From Nitrospinaceae bacterium (GTDB taxonomy: Bacteria; Nitrospinota_A; UBA7883; JAJDBK01): a DNA stretch of 64,000 bases. Every line of letters starts with the position of its first letter. Position 1 is the first letter of the stretch. Positions 52,059 to 61,078 of the stretch are shown here, one piece after another. Both the position numbers and the translations under genes were made by a program. The notes under the pieces were generated by a model that was given only the letters and a program-made list of their open reading frames with translations, was not told the origin of the DNA and did not search any database. The DNA lies in the NCBI GenBank assembly GCA_029261405.1, contig JAJDBK010000079.1, positions 62,001 to 126,000 on the forward strand, in the 5' to 3' direction.

Positions 52059-52703
52059 ATGAGCGCATTTTTGGGACCTATTCACTATTGGCTGTTTAAC
52101 AAGATCGTAACGCTGGAGTCTCGCGCGTTTGCGTTGTCGAAAACCCTTGAAGATAATGGCGTTGACGTATCCAGTCTTACGGATCAGTACGGTAACAAAC
52201 TTGAAGGGGAAGATATTGGGGAGATCATCGGCAATAATCCGATTCACCAGTTTCTCTCCGGGCTGATAACGAGAGTCCAGGTCTTTGAAGCTCAGGTTGT
52301 GGAAAGAGCTGGAACTGAACATCTCGACAAACTGCTTGCAAGAGCGCTTCTGCATGGTAGTGAAACAGCGGCCAACGCAATCGAGAAACAGGGCGGATCG
52401 AAACCTGAAGGGCTTGGCGGAGTTGAAAACCAGATCCAGACCTTTCAGCTTGATGGAATGCCGTGCGATCCGGCTGGCGAGTTATCTCTGATCTCCGACA
52501 AGGAGCTTTCTTACTCCCACACAACATGCAACCACCTCGGCAACTGGGCTTTTACAGGTGTCGATAAGTCCAGCATGTGCAAAATCACCAATGTCTGGCT
52601 GGAAGGCTTCGTGAAAGGTCTACGGGAAAACGCCGAATATAGTGTTGAAAGCGCTATCGCCGATGGAGCGGACTCCTGTCTTGCCAAAATAACTGAAAGC
52701 TGA
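52059..52703 (+). CDS. V4R / ATC-hydrolase-like protein paired with a siroheme/Fe4S protein
   Basis: A 214-residue soluble protein that I do not assign firmly. Residues ~70-210 form a mixed domain ending 'TTCNHLGNWAFTGVDKSSMCKITNVWLEGFVKGLRENAEYSVESAIADGADSCLAKI'-style (quoted in pieces: 'TTCNHLGNWAF', 'MCKITNVWLEGFV', 'AIADGADSCLAKI'). The order of cysteines and the final 'GADSC' recall the V4R and amino-thiazoline-carboxylate hydrolase families. The N-terminal ~60 residues are helical. GGAG lies eight bases before the ATG. The next gene starts one base after its stop, so the two proteins probably work together. Confidence 0.6.
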   Translation: MSAFLGPIHYWLFNKIVTLESRAFALSKTLEDNGVDVSSLTDQYGNKLEGEDIGEIIGNNPIHQFLSGLITRVQVFEAQVVERAGTEHLDKLLARALLHGSETAANAIEKQGGSKPEGLGGVENQIQTFQLDGMPCDPAGELSLISDKELSYSHTTCNHLGNWAFTGVDKSSMCKITNVWLEGFVKGLRENAEYSVESAIADGADSCLAKITES

Positions 52704-52704
52704 A

Positions 52705-53337
52705 ATGAGCCAAAAACCCCCTCGTGATCGTGGCACATTCGCTCCCCGGATTCCGGCGGGTATCATCTCCGTCAAGGAACTGCGCAACCTGATCGATGTA
52801 GTGGAGTCTGAAGGGGCGGAGAATGTGAAATTCTCTGGAGAAACTGTCTTTGTGTGGGGTGAAGGGGAGCATCCCCCCGAAAATATAGCCGAACTTTCCG
52901 GCAAGGAAGGGATCGATTTTAAATTCGGGGGTGTCCGACCCGTAAAACTCTGTTCTGCGGAGACGTTCTGTCAAAGGTTTCAGCGCCCTGTGCGTGACTT
53001 GGCGCTGGAACTTGACAAACGGTATTACGGACGTCAGATCAACGCGAAACTTGTGATCGGAGTCGCCGGTTGCCAGCGCTCATGCTCTGAACCGGGCATC
53101 AAGGATGTCGGAGTTCGCGCCCATCCGAAAGGGTACGAGATCCTTGTGGGTGGTTGCGCCGGACTGAAACCGCGCATCGCCTGGTCTCTTTGCATCGTTC
53201 CCACAAAAGAACGGGTACTTGAAATAGTGGACGCTATCGTCGATTACTCCGAGCGGAACTGCAAAAGATCGTACCGGCTCGGTGTAACCGTAGAAAAGAG
53301 AGGCATAGACGCATTCAAAGAGGAGGTTTTAGCTTAG
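52705..53337 (+). CDS. Single-domain nitrite/sulfite-reductase-like siroheme [4Fe-4S] protein
   Basis: A 210-residue protein. It has the siroheme-[4Fe-4S] signature: Cx5C in 'LCSAETFCQRF' and Cx3C in 'GVAGCQRSCSEPG', followed by 'GGCAGLKPRIA'. It corresponds to one NIR/SIR repeat, with an N-terminal ferredoxin-like half (residues ~15-85) and the cluster domain after it. It is far shorter than NirB or CysI and resembles the small assimilatory-like proteins of anaerobes. It may reduce nitrite, sulfite or another oxyanion, or act only in electron transfer. The start at 52705 overlaps the preceding gene region. Confidence 0.85.
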   Translation: MSQKPPRDRGTFAPRIPAGIISVKELRNLIDVVESEGAENVKFSGETVFVWGEGEHPPENIAELSGKEGIDFKFGGVRPVKLCSAETFCQRFQRPVRDLALELDKRYYGRQINAKLVIGVAGCQRSCSEPGIKDVGVRAHPKGYEILVGGCAGLKPRIAWSLCIVPTKERVLEIVDAIVDYSERNCKRSYRLGVTVEKRGIDAFKEEVLA

Positions 53338-53347
53338 CCCGGATAAT

Positions 53348-54271
53348 TCAGTAACTTCTCCAGTGCATCGGTACGGAGTTGTATGTCGCATAACTTTCCA
53401 GTTTACGAAACAGAATCTCCGATTCCGCCACCTGTTTTTCCGCATTTTTCCTGGTTTCGACAATATCGTTGAGTAGTTCGCCCGAAAGATCGGTATTCAC
53501 CTCTTCATTCCTGATTCTGCCAAGGTAGTTTTTCCACCAGCCACGCATTTGCGCGAAATTGTGGAAAGTCATACGCCACCACGCCTGGTCATGCCCGCCA
53601 GGCCTACCCTTCCCAGGTGGTAATTCGTTGATAATCAATGTCCTTTTGGCTGTGTCGATCGAAAACGTATAGCTCGCCATGAAATCAAGGCCGATCAGCC
53701 CGTCGAATGTTTTCGATATCGAGTCCGTAATGGTGGTGGGAACGAAGGTGTCCTTTGCGCCACCTATGGCTACATTGTCGATGATCGTCATAGTCGCAGG
53801 AACCGTTCCGCCCAAACCGGCGGCTTTGGTTTCGATCATGCCCTGCCCCCGTTTATACAGACCGAGCCGTTTGGCAAGCGAACGGGAAATGATCATGCCG
53901 GGCGCTCCGGTATCGAGGATCATGCTGGCCTTTACAGAGTTGTTGAAAGTAACAGGAATAAGTATCCTGCGAGCGCCCCTGGAGAAAGCCTTGTAGGGAA
54001 TAACAAACTGCTTCAGACCTTTATCATTCCCCCCGACTGGTCCAGGTTTTTGGGCGCCTTTCACGGTATAACTCTTTGGCGACCCATCAGACCGCTCTAT
54101 CGGCGCGAATCTTTTTTCTTCTCTCTTCTTCTGGTAGCGCTCAGGTATCTCTTCGATGGAATCTGTGTAATGGGGTGTTCCTTGTTCATCCACCCACTTG
54201 TAATAATCGGCTGATTCCGAAGACCCGAACCAGAAGAGAGAAATCGAGAAGATAAACGCCAGATGTTTCAT
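53348..54271 (-). CDS. Retropepsin-like aspartic protease with DUF4124 domain
   Basis: A 307-residue exported protein. A signal peptide ('MKHLAFIFSISLFWFGSSESA') leads to a DUF4124 domain ('DYYKWVDEQGTPHYTDSIEEIP'). A clan-AA protease domain follows, with the catalytic 'ASMILDTGAPGMIIS' and 'GGTVPATMTIIDNVAIG', then 'GLIGLDFMASYTFSIDTAKRTLII', the pattern of TIGR02281-type proteins. The C-terminal helices may form a coiled coil. Such proteases are probably periplasmic dimers of unknown substrate. It is convergent with the siroheme protein gene. Confidence 0.85.
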   Translation of the reverse strand: MKHLAFIFSISLFWFGSSESADYYKWVDEQGTPHYTDSIEEIPERYQKKREEKRFAPIERSDGSPKSYTVKGAQKPGPVGGNDKGLKQFVIPYKAFSRGARRILIPVTFNNSVKASMILDTGAPGMIISRSLAKRLGLYKRGQGMIETKAAGLGGTVPATMTIIDNVAIGGAKDTFVPTTITDSISKTFDGLIGLDFMASYTFSIDTAKRTLIINELPPGKGRPGGHDQAWWRMTFHNFAQMRGWWKNYLGRIRNEEVNTDLSGELLNDIVETRKNAEKQVAESEILFRKLESYATYNSVPMHWRSY

Positions 54272-54292
54272 CAGTTGTATAGTGAGACTCCG

Positions 54293-54820
54293 CTAATGGG
54301 AATGAGCTTTAGCCTCGTCCTTGATGACAAGGCCGGGAAATTTTTCTGTGGCGTATTTTGAATGGCAATTCATACATGCGTCCGTTAGCTTGTAATAATA
54401 GAACGCCACGAGTTCACGGTTTTTTTTCTTTGCCACATGCGCCAGCATTCCTGCTGATTTGTGAAACTCCTGATCCAGCCCCTTGAATTGTTCAGGCAGT
54501 TTTCCTTTTAACTCGCCGATCTGTTCTTTGGTGAGTTTCTTCCTCATTATATAACTGTCCCTGATACTAAGGGCGATAGTCTCGATATTTCCCCATTGAC
54601 CCGATACGATTTCATGTATCAGCGAAGACATTCCTGTTTCCAAAGCTCGCATCTCTTCAGCCAAAAGAGCCTTTAGTTCAGGAGACAGTTTTACAGTCTG
54701 AATCCCGCAGGTTTTGTTTTCATGTTTTCCTTTACCACACGCTATCGCCGACCCAGCTATAGCCAGTGTAGCCAGGAATACCACAATCGACATCATTAGA
54801 ATAAATCTATTCTTCAACAA
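54293..54820 (-). CDS. Exported monoheme cytochrome c
   Basis: A 175-residue protein starting at a TTG (54820) with AAGGAG six bases upstream. A signal peptide ('ILMMSIVVFLATLAIAGSAIA') is followed by a helical domain and a C-terminal heme site 'DACMNCHSKYATEKF' (CxxCH). The four-helix shape with a C-terminal heme is that of the cytochrome c' group. It could act in electron transfer or NO binding in the periplasm. It lies just upstream of the protease gene on the same strand. Confidence 0.88.
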   Translation of the reverse strand: MLKNRFILMMSIVVFLATLAIAGSAIACGKGKHENKTCGIQTVKLSPELKALLAEEMRALETGMSSLIHEIVSGQWGNIETIALSIRDSYIMRKKLTKEQIGELKGKLPEQFKGLDQEFHKSAGMLAHVAKKKNRELVAFYYYKLTDACMNCHSKYATEKFPGLVIKDEAKAHSH

Positions 54821-54889
54821 TTATTCTCCTTACTTAAAAAATCGAGCATTATACCTTTTTTTGCGAGTCTCGATAGGTTTATAATAGCC

Positions 54890-54895
54890 GTCCTT
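54890..54895 (+). promoter_or_regulatory. Candidate -10 of the pyrophosphatase gene
   Basis: TATAAT at 54890-54895 lies about 50 bases before the ATG of the pyrophosphatase gene. No good -35 is placed at 16-18 bases, so the promoter may be activator-dependent. Confidence 0.35.
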
Positions 54896-54943
54896 TTTCA
54901 ATCGAAATTACATCATTTACCAATACACGGAAAGGTACTTTAT

Positions 54944-56923
54944 ATGCAAGCGCTAGTCGTTCTTGCGCCGTTTCTGGGGCTTCTCGGCCTTTACGCCGCC
55001 TATGCCCTTTATGTCGAGATCATGAAACAATCCCCCGGTAACGACCGGATGCAAGAGATTGCCGAAATGATCCACACAGGCGCCATGACATTTCTTAAAC
55101 GTGAATACACTATTCTGGCTGGCTTTGTCGGTATTGTATTTCTCCTTCTTGCGATCTTCATCTCATTTCTTACGTCAGTAGCGTTTGTGGCCGGAGCGAT
55201 CTGCTCCATGGCGGCGGGCGCTATCGGGATGCAGGGCGCTACGCAGGCCAACGTAAGGACATCTGAAGCCGCCCGTGACAAAGGTGAAGAGGCCGCCCTC
55301 TATATAGCCTACGGCGGTGGCTCCATCATGGGGCTGTCTGTGGCAAGCCTGGGGCTTATCGGTGTCGCAAGTTTCTACATCCTGTATGTAATGATCGGCG
55401 ATAACACGTTTGTCCAGCATCTGGCCGGATTCGCCATGGGCGCTTCCTCCATTGCCCTGTTCGCTCGTGTGGGTGGCGGAATCTATACAAAATCCGCCGA
55501 CGTAGGCTCTGATCTGGTCGGCAAAATTGAAGCCGGTATTCCTGAAGATGATCCAAGGAACCCAGGGGTTATCGCTGATAACGTCGGCGACTGTGTTGGT
55601 GATACGGCTGGTCTTGGCGCCGATATCTTTGAATCTTATGTCGGTTCCGTCATAGCCACGATAGCCATCGGCGCCACCATGACCCAGGCGTCGTCCCACA
55701 TGATTCTGCCGATTCTGGTCATAATGATCGGTCTGGTCGCCTCGGTGATCGGTATCGCGTCAATGACCAAAATGAAAGGTATCGACCCTGCCGAGATTCT
55801 CCGGTATACAACTTTTATAGCCGCTGGCCTGATGCTTTTCTTCTCCCTGGTCGCTACATTCATGGTGGGCCTTGGATTTGCCGTATGGGGCGCCCTTGCC
55901 ATGGGTTGTCTTGCTGGTATAGCCATCGGGCTTCTTACCGAATATTACACAGGAATGTTTGGACCTGTGAAAAAGCTGGCGGCCTCAGCCGAAACAGGCG
56001 CCGCTACCCTGATAATCAACGGATTCGCTCTGGCGTTGCAGTCAGTGGCGCCTCCGGTTGCTGTTATCGCTCTGGCTACTTTCTGCGCTAACAGCATGGC
56101 GGGGCTCTACGGAATCGGGCTGGCCGCCGTCGGAATGCTGGCTACTGTCGGTATCACCATGTCTGTTGACGCTTACGGGCCTATCGCCGATAACGCAGGC
56201 GGAATTTCGGAAATGGCCGGACTGGGACCAGAAACCAGAAAGATCACCGACGGTCTTGACGCCATCGGCAACACTACAGCGGCTATTGGTAAAGGTTTTG
56301 CCATCGGATCAGCGGCCATGACCGCCCTGGCTCTCTTCTCCGCATATATCAATGCGGTTGGATTGACATCGATAAACATTATCAACACTCAGGTCATTAT
56401 CGGACTCTTCATGGGTGGCGCAATAACCTTTGTTATCGCCTCCATGACCATGACCTCCGTCGGTAACGCGGCGATGCAGATGGTCGAAGAGATACGCCGA
56501 CAATTCCGGGAGATTCCGGGCCTCATGGAGGGTACCGGCAAACCGGACCCGGCCACCTGTGTCGATATCGCCACTAAAGCGGCCCTCAAGGAGATGATTC
56601 TTCCCGGAGCCACTGCGGCGGTATTCCCCTTGTTGATTGGCCTTCTGCTTGGACCTGAAGGGCTTGGCGGAATGCTGGCTGGCGCCACGGTTACAGGTGT
56701 TATGCTTGCCCTCCTGATGGCCAATGGTGGTGGAGCGTGGGATAACGCCAAGAAGTATATCGAACAGGGTCACCACGGAGGAAAAGGCTCCGAGGCTCAC
56801 AAGGCCGCTGTCATTGGCGATACCGTAGGCGATCCTTTCAAGGATACTTCCGGTCCCGCCATGAACATCCTCATCAAGCTGATGTCGATCATCTCGCTGG
56901 TAATTGCGCCACTGCTGATCTGA
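54944..56923 (+). CDS. hppA: Membrane-bound ion-pumping pyrophosphatase, K+-dependent type
   Basis: A 659-residue pump with about 16 membrane helices that uses pyrophosphate hydrolysis to export H+ or Na+. Diagnostic motifs are '[50 protein letters not shown]' (given here as a motif region near residues 185-235) and '[20 protein letters not shown]' near the C-terminus. Around residue 445 it has '[10 protein letters not shown]', with Ala where K+-independent enzymes have Lys; this marks the K+-dependent subfamily. Whether it pumps H+ or Na+ needs structural alignment of the gate glutamate. AAGG precedes the ATG, and a strong terminator follows. Confidence 0.96.
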   Translation: MQALVVLAPFLGLLGLYAAYALYVEIMKQSPGNDRMQEIAEMIHTGAMTFLKREYTILAGFVGIVFLLLAIFISFLTSVAFVAGAICSMAAGAIGMQGATQANVRTSEAARDKGEEAALYIAYGGGSIMGLSVASLGLIGVASFYILYVMIGDNTFVQHLAGFAMGASSIALFARVGGGIYTKSADVGSDLVGKIEAGIPEDDPRNPGVIADNVGDCVGDTAGLGADIFESYVGSVIATIAIGATMTQASSHMILPILVIMIGLVASVIGIASMTKMKGIDPAEILRYTTFIAAGLMLFFSLVATFMVGLGFAVWGALAMGCLAGIAIGLLTEYYTGMFGPVKKLAASAETGAATLIINGFALALQSVAPPVAVIALATFCANSMAGLYGIGLAAVGMLATVGITMSVDAYGPIADNAGGISEMAGLGPETRKITDGLDAIGNTTAAIGKGFAIGSAAMTALALFSAYINAVGLTSINIINTQVIIGLFMGGAITFVIASMTMTSVGNAAMQMVEEIRRQFREIPGLMEGTGKPDPATCVDIATKAALKEMILPGATAAVFPLLIGLLLGPEGLGGMLAGATVTGVMLALLMANGGGAWDNAKKYIEQGHHGGKGSEAHKAAVIGDTVGDPFKDTSGPAMNILIKLMSIISLVIAPLLI

Positions 56924-56950
56924 CGAATTAACCACGATCAAGAAGAGAGG

Positions 56951-56979
56951 GCCGGGTGGAAACGCCCGGCCTTTTTTTG
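56951..56979 (+). terminator. Rho-independent terminator of hppA
   Basis: GGCCGGG (56951-56957) pairs with CCCGGCC (56966-56972) around an 8-base loop and is followed by seven T residues. It is the strongest terminator in the window and ends the pyrophosphatase transcript. Confidence 0.9.
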
Positions 56980-56988
56980 TGCGGACTA

Positions 56989-58380
56989 CTAAGAAGTGGC
57001 GTTACCGGTGGGGAGAGAGCAGACGGTAACCTGGTTTCGGCCCGCTTCCTTCGATTTGTAGAGGGCGGCGTCGGCCATTTCTATCAGGGTCGAAACACTG
57101 TTTCCATGCTGAGGGTATATAGCCAGACCGAGGCTGACTGTGAGTTTTCCGCCCGGCAGGTTCTCTTCGCCCCGAAAAGGATATAACTCCACCTCTTCCC
57201 TTATCCGTTCGGCAACATGTAGAGCTTGCGCCTCTTTTGTCTTCACCAATGCGATAGCAAACTCCTCTCCACCGTATCTTGCCACAACATCGGTCTCCCT
57301 GGCTGTTGTGACGAGAATTTTAGCGAGAGTAGAGAGTGCAATGTTCCCCTGAGCGTGCCCGCAGGTGTCGTTATACTGCTTGAAAAAATCGACATCGATC
57401 ATCAACATAGCCAGAGAGTCTCTGTATCGTTCCGCTCTTTTTACCTCCCGTTCAAGGGAGCGTGCGAAAAATCGGTAGTTATATAGTTTCGTCAGCCCAT
57501 CGGTCAGGGCCATTCTTTCGGTCTTTTCCAGCAGTAACGCTTTGTCGAGAGCGGCGGCGGCCTGAATCGCCAGGAGTTGGAAGATATCCACATCTCTTCT
57601 GGAAAACTCTCGTGGCGCAAAATCGTCCACGTAGATAATTCCCACAATCTTCCCCTCGACCTTAAGGGGCGCGGCTAACAGGGAGAGAAGCCCCATATCC
57701 AGCAGGACGCTCTGGTCGAAATCTGTCACATCACGAAGATCGTCTACGACGGTTGGCTCTTCGCTCGACAGAATGTGGCCTGTCATGCCCCCCTGCCTGA
57801 CACCCCACTTGTATCCTTCCGGTATTCGGGTCTTCTCCATTCCCATCGACATCTTGAGTTGCATTTCGCCACTCTTCTCGTTGTAGATGGCAATAGATCC
57901 TGCGGTCATACGGGTAAGTTTTAACGCTGATTCAAGAATCAGCTTGAAAATCTGGTCCATGTCGGCGGCGGAAGAGAGCATGACACCTGTATGGCGAAGT
58001 ATCTCCTGCTCCTCCACGTTGCGGGTCAGCTCCAACAATCGTTTGTCCCGCTCCTCGACCATTTTCCAGAAAAACCAGGCGTTTTTTCCGGCCAGAAAAG
58101 CGGAGTCCGATTTTTTCCTGTTCTCTATATAGTCGATAACCTCATCAGAGCCTGTGGCGTCTATAAGAAGATCGACATCATCGGAGTCAGCCAGGGTTTT
58201 GTAATCGGAATAGACCGGGATGGAGAGTTCTTTGGCAAAGTCAACGGCAGGGCGATCGGGAGACCGGCTCGAGAGACCGATCACAGTTGCGTCTGGATCG
58301 TCACGCAACGCTTTCATGATTGAACTCGCGCCGTCGCCAGCCCCGATCACACCTATTTTAATTTTCGCGTTATCGTTCAT
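56989..58380 (-). CDS. Rossmann-GAF-GGDEF diguanylate cyclase fusion
   Basis: A 463-residue cyclase with a rare N-terminus. Residues 7-110 look like an NAD(P)-binding Rossmann domain of the oxidoreductase/homoserine-dehydrogenase type: 'IKIGVIGAGDGASSIMKAL', 'VIGLSSRSPDRPAVDFAKELSIPVYSDYKTL', 'VDLLIDATGSDEVIDYI'. A GAF domain spans ~145-285. The GGDEF domain has 'LTDGLTKLYNYRFF', 'IDVDFFKQYNDTCGHAQGN', 'GGEEF' and an RxxD inhibitory site ('RETD') five residues before it. c-di-GMP output controlled by nucleotide redox state is inferred. It is coupled (11-base overlap) to a diheme lipoprotein gene. Confidence 0.93.
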   Translation of the reverse strand: MNDNAKIKIGVIGAGDGASSIMKALRDDPDATVIGLSSRSPDRPAVDFAKELSIPVYSDYKTLADSDDVDLLIDATGSDEVIDYIENRKKSDSAFLAGKNAWFFWKMVEERDKRLLELTRNVEEQEILRHTGVMLSSAADMDQIFKLILESALKLTRMTAGSIAIYNEKSGEMQLKMSMGMEKTRIPEGYKWGVRQGGMTGHILSSEEPTVVDDLRDVTDFDQSVLLDMGLLSLLAAPLKVEGKIVGIIYVDDFAPREFSRRDVDIFQLLAIQAAAALDKALLLEKTERMALTDGLTKLYNYRFFARSLEREVKRAERYRDSLAMLMIDVDFFKQYNDTCGHAQGNIALSTLAKILVTTARETDVVARYGGEEFAIALVKTKEAQALHVAERIREEVELYPFRGEENLPGGKLTVSLGLAIYPQHGNSVSTLIEMADAALYKSKEAGRNQVTVCSLPTGNATS

Positions 58381-58708
58381 CTATCATGGTTCCGTCGGGA
58401 AACTGTGTAGACCGGGTGATATCACCCCAAAAGTCTCTCTTAATGGTATGACAGGTGTTGCACCGGTCTGCGGACAAGTATGGCTCACGGGTATACTTCG
58501 GAACAACCATGGAGACGTGTTCACCCGATTCAAACTTCCTGTGGATGTGACAACTCTGACAATATTCCACAATAGTTTTTGTCTCTTCGACATAATCGAA
58601 TTTGCCGTCGAATGCGTCGTCAACAACTCTGGATGCGCAGGAGACGCACAGAAGGGCTACCGCCAGAGTGAACATAGCCAGCGCGGTTTTATTTCTTATC
58701 AAATACAC
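58370..58708 (-). CDS. Diheme cytochrome c lipoprotein
   Basis: A 112-residue protein from a GTG at 58708. A lipobox at 'VALLCVSCASRV' places a lipidated Cys at the outer or inner membrane surface. Two heme sites follow, 'YCQSCHIHRKF' and 'RCNTCHTIKRDF'. The spacing resembles small two-heme domains of multiheme cytochromes. It lies directly upstream of the Rossmann-GAF-GGDEF gene, so it may report redox state to, or be regulated with, that protein. Confidence 0.85.
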   Translation of the reverse strand: MYLIRNKTALAMFTLAVALLCVSCASRVVDDAFDGKFDYVEETKTIVEYCQSCHIHRKFESGEHVSMVVPKYTREPYLSADRCNTCHTIKRDFWGDITRSTQFPDGTMIDER

Positions 58709-58811
58709 TTGTGGAACCGAAAAATAGTTTTTTGAAGTATATCTTGGCTTGTTACGCCGGACAAGGACTCTTTACGATTGGCGCCATCGTCCCTGAGCCA
58801 TGGTGTCAGAT

Positions 58812-60722
58812 CTATTTTCCTGACATCCGGGTTCCTTTGTTGTCTACACGCCGGGTGAAACCTGTTCTGTCGAAATATTCGAGAATCTCGATAGCGCTCC
58901 TCCGGCTCCCCCCTTCAAGAAGGTCACGGAACCTTGCTGTGGTGATAGAGCCATTCCCGGCTATATCCACCCTTAACTTCTCCCTGGCCTGTTCAAGAAC
59001 GCTCTTATGCAGGGTATATTCGGGTGAAAGGGATACCAGCTCGCCTATCTGTATCAGGACGGTTATTATCCGCGCGGTCTCTTTCCGGTCGAGTTTGAGT
59101 TCGGAATGGAGACTGTTGCATCGTGGTGGTGAAAAACCGGAGTTTTGAAATCTGCGCAATATAAGGTTCTTTACAGTTTCGCTTCCGCCTGTAAAGCTGA
59201 CGTGAAACCCCGGAATTCTTATGGTCGCCCCTTTATGTTCGATCCTCTTCTCCTCGGCGAGTCTTCGTATCCAGAAAGCGGCAAGCTCCCGATCCACCCC
59301 GGGAAGAGTTTTTGCGGCTAATTCCGGTTCCGTAATACCGAGAAGATCACCATTCTCCTGATGAAACGTCTCGACGGTTTTCACCAGTCGGTCCATCATC
59401 TGATCCGCAAAAAGTTTCAGATAGGCGAACTTTTTACCTTTCCACTCGAACAGTCCGGTATCGCCTTCTGTTTTGAATAGCGCGTTTAACTCCGTTTCCC
59501 CTATATTAAAGAGGGCGATGATCCCGTCAAGAGGCGCGCCCCACGGTTTTTGCGATATCAAACCACGGATACCCGTGTCTCTCTCCCGCAAGGTTATCCA
59601 TTTAGCGGAATCCCTCTTCAGGCCACGTCGTCCGAGTATCGGCCCGCCCGGCGCCAATACGGATCCCCCCCCAAGAGTATAAGTCGCCGAAGAGTCCCGC
59701 AGGACAAACCTGTCCCCGTGCAAGAGGTGGATCGGCTCTTCCAACTTTACCGTGGCGATGCAACGTTCCCCCGGCAAAAGTCTGTCAGGGATATCCAGCA
59801 GAAGGGTAGCGGAACAGTGAGCCGTATGAACGGCCAGCAGGTATGACCTCGCGTGACTGATCGGAAACGCGCTCAGACGATGGCATAACAGGTCAGCGAC
59901 AAAGTGGGCGCTCTCAAAGGCTATAGAGTTGTGGCAAACCACCATTCCACGCTTTACGCCTCTTTTGTCGATACCGGCAAGGTTTATCGCTGTCCTGGCG
60001 CCGACTGTGGCGGTTTTGCAATTCTGGCCGTGGACCTGAGCGTTCCTTACTCTCCCCAAGCCGCCACCCGGAACCAGCGATACCTTATCGTCAACCGAGA
60101 CCTCTCCTGAAAAGATGGTACCAGTCACAACCCGGCCATGCCCTTTTATGGAGAAGACCCTGTCTATCGGCATTCGGAAATAAGAGCCGGAGTGTTTTGT
60201 TGAGTTGTTCAAAGCCATGTCGGCGAGTTCGTTTCGCAACTCCCCGATCCCCTCGCCTGTAACTACCGATGTTTCAATTATTCGGGCGCCTGCAAAAGGA
60301 GAACTGTCGATAAGTTCGCGGATCTCCTCTTTTGCGATTTCACGGGTCTCTTCATCCACGAGGTCGGTTTTGGTCAGGGAGACCACGATTTTTTTCACCT
60401 GCAACAGCTCAAGGATAGCCAGATGCTCGACGGTCTGCGGCATAACCGAATCGTCGGCGGCGATCACAAGCATGGCTGAATCTATACCGGTGGCCCCGGC
60501 GAGCATGTTGTGGATAAACTTTCGGTGGCCCGGAACGTCCACCATGCCCGCCACAATACCGTTATCAAATGTCAGCGGGGCGAAACCGATGTCAATGGTT
60601 ACACCTCGTAGTTTTTCCTCTTCAAATCGGTCGCAATCGACTCCGGTAAGGGCTTTGACCAGGCTCGTTTTGCCATGATCTATATGTCCCGCCGTTCCGA
60701 TGACACAGCCGGGCGGGCTCAT
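58812..60722 (-). CDS. selB: Selenocysteine-specific elongation factor SelB
   Basis: A 636-residue GTPase that delivers selenocysteyl-tRNA to UGA codons at a SECIS hairpin. The G domain has 'GTAGHIDHGKTSLVKALTG', 'GVTIDIGFA', 'MVDVPGHRKFI' and 'SLTKTDLVDE'. EF-Tu-like domains 2 and 3 follow ('VTGTIFSGEVSVDDKVSLVPGG'), then the winged-helix repeats from about 390 that bind the SECIS. Length agrees with bacterial SelB. selA, selC and any selenoprotein gene are outside the window. The PilZ gene lies nine bases upstream on the same strand. Confidence 0.96.
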   Translation of the reverse strand: MSPPGCVIGTAGHIDHGKTSLVKALTGVDCDRFEEEKLRGVTIDIGFAPLTFDNGIVAGMVDVPGHRKFIHNMLAGATGIDSAMLVIAADDSVMPQTVEHLAILELLQVKKIVVSLTKTDLVDEETREIAKEEIRELIDSSPFAGARIIETSVVTGEGIGELRNELADMALNNSTKHSGSYFRMPIDRVFSIKGHGRVVTGTIFSGEVSVDDKVSLVPGGGLGRVRNAQVHGQNCKTATVGARTAINLAGIDKRGVKRGMVVCHNSIAFESAHFVADLLCHRLSAFPISHARSYLLAVHTAHCSATLLLDIPDRLLPGERCIATVKLEEPIHLLHGDRFVLRDSSATYTLGGGSVLAPGGPILGRRGLKRDSAKWITLRERDTGIRGLISQKPWGAPLDGIIALFNIGETELNALFKTEGDTGLFEWKGKKFAYLKLFADQMMDRLVKTVETFHQENGDLLGITEPELAAKTLPGVDRELAAFWIRRLAEEKRIEHKGATIRIPGFHVSFTGGSETVKNLILRRFQNSGFSPPRCNSLHSELKLDRKETARIITVLIQIGELVSLSPEYTLHKSVLEQAREKLRVDIAGNGSITTARFRDLLEGGSRRSAIEILEYFDRTGFTRRVDNKGTRMSGK

Positions 60723-60730
60723 CGGCGGGA

Positions 60731-61069
60731 TTATTCATGTCCGGGAGATTCGTTCAGTAACTCCCAGCCCTTGTCGGAAAGATTATCGAACCTTATTCCG
60801 GTTTGAATAATCCCGTCATCTTTTTTTTGCAGGTGAACCACTTCACCTTCCACCGTCACCACGTCGTCTGGAAACGCCATGATTATGGAGACCCGTTCCC
60901 CGATAAGGGAGGATTGCTCTATATTGACCAGGATTCCTCCTGCGGAGACGTTGATGGTCTGCCCCACCACCGAATTTATAACCACACCATCGTCGTCGAA
61001 ACGCTCGACGACTGTCATCAGCAGTTTGCTTACCCTGTCATGGGCGCGAGAATATTCTTCCTGGTTCAT
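60731..61069 (-). CDS. PilZ-domain c-di-GMP receptor
   Basis: A 112-residue single-domain protein. The PilZ binding signature is present: RxxxR in 'SRAHDRV' and (D/N)xSxxG in 'INVSAGGILV'. Strand spacing fits the PilZ barrel. It should bind c-di-GMP made by the two cyclases of this window or others. It sits between the sensor kinase and selB in the same direction, a pairing without obvious functional logic, so co-transcription may be incidental. Confidence 0.88.
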   Translation of the reverse strand: MNQEEYSRAHDRVSKLLMTVVERFDDDGVVINSVVGQTINVSAGGILVNIEQSSLIGERVSIIMAFPDDVVTVEGEVVHLQKKDDGIIQTGIRFDNLSDKGWELLNESPGHE

Positions 61070-61078
61070 GGTACGCCT

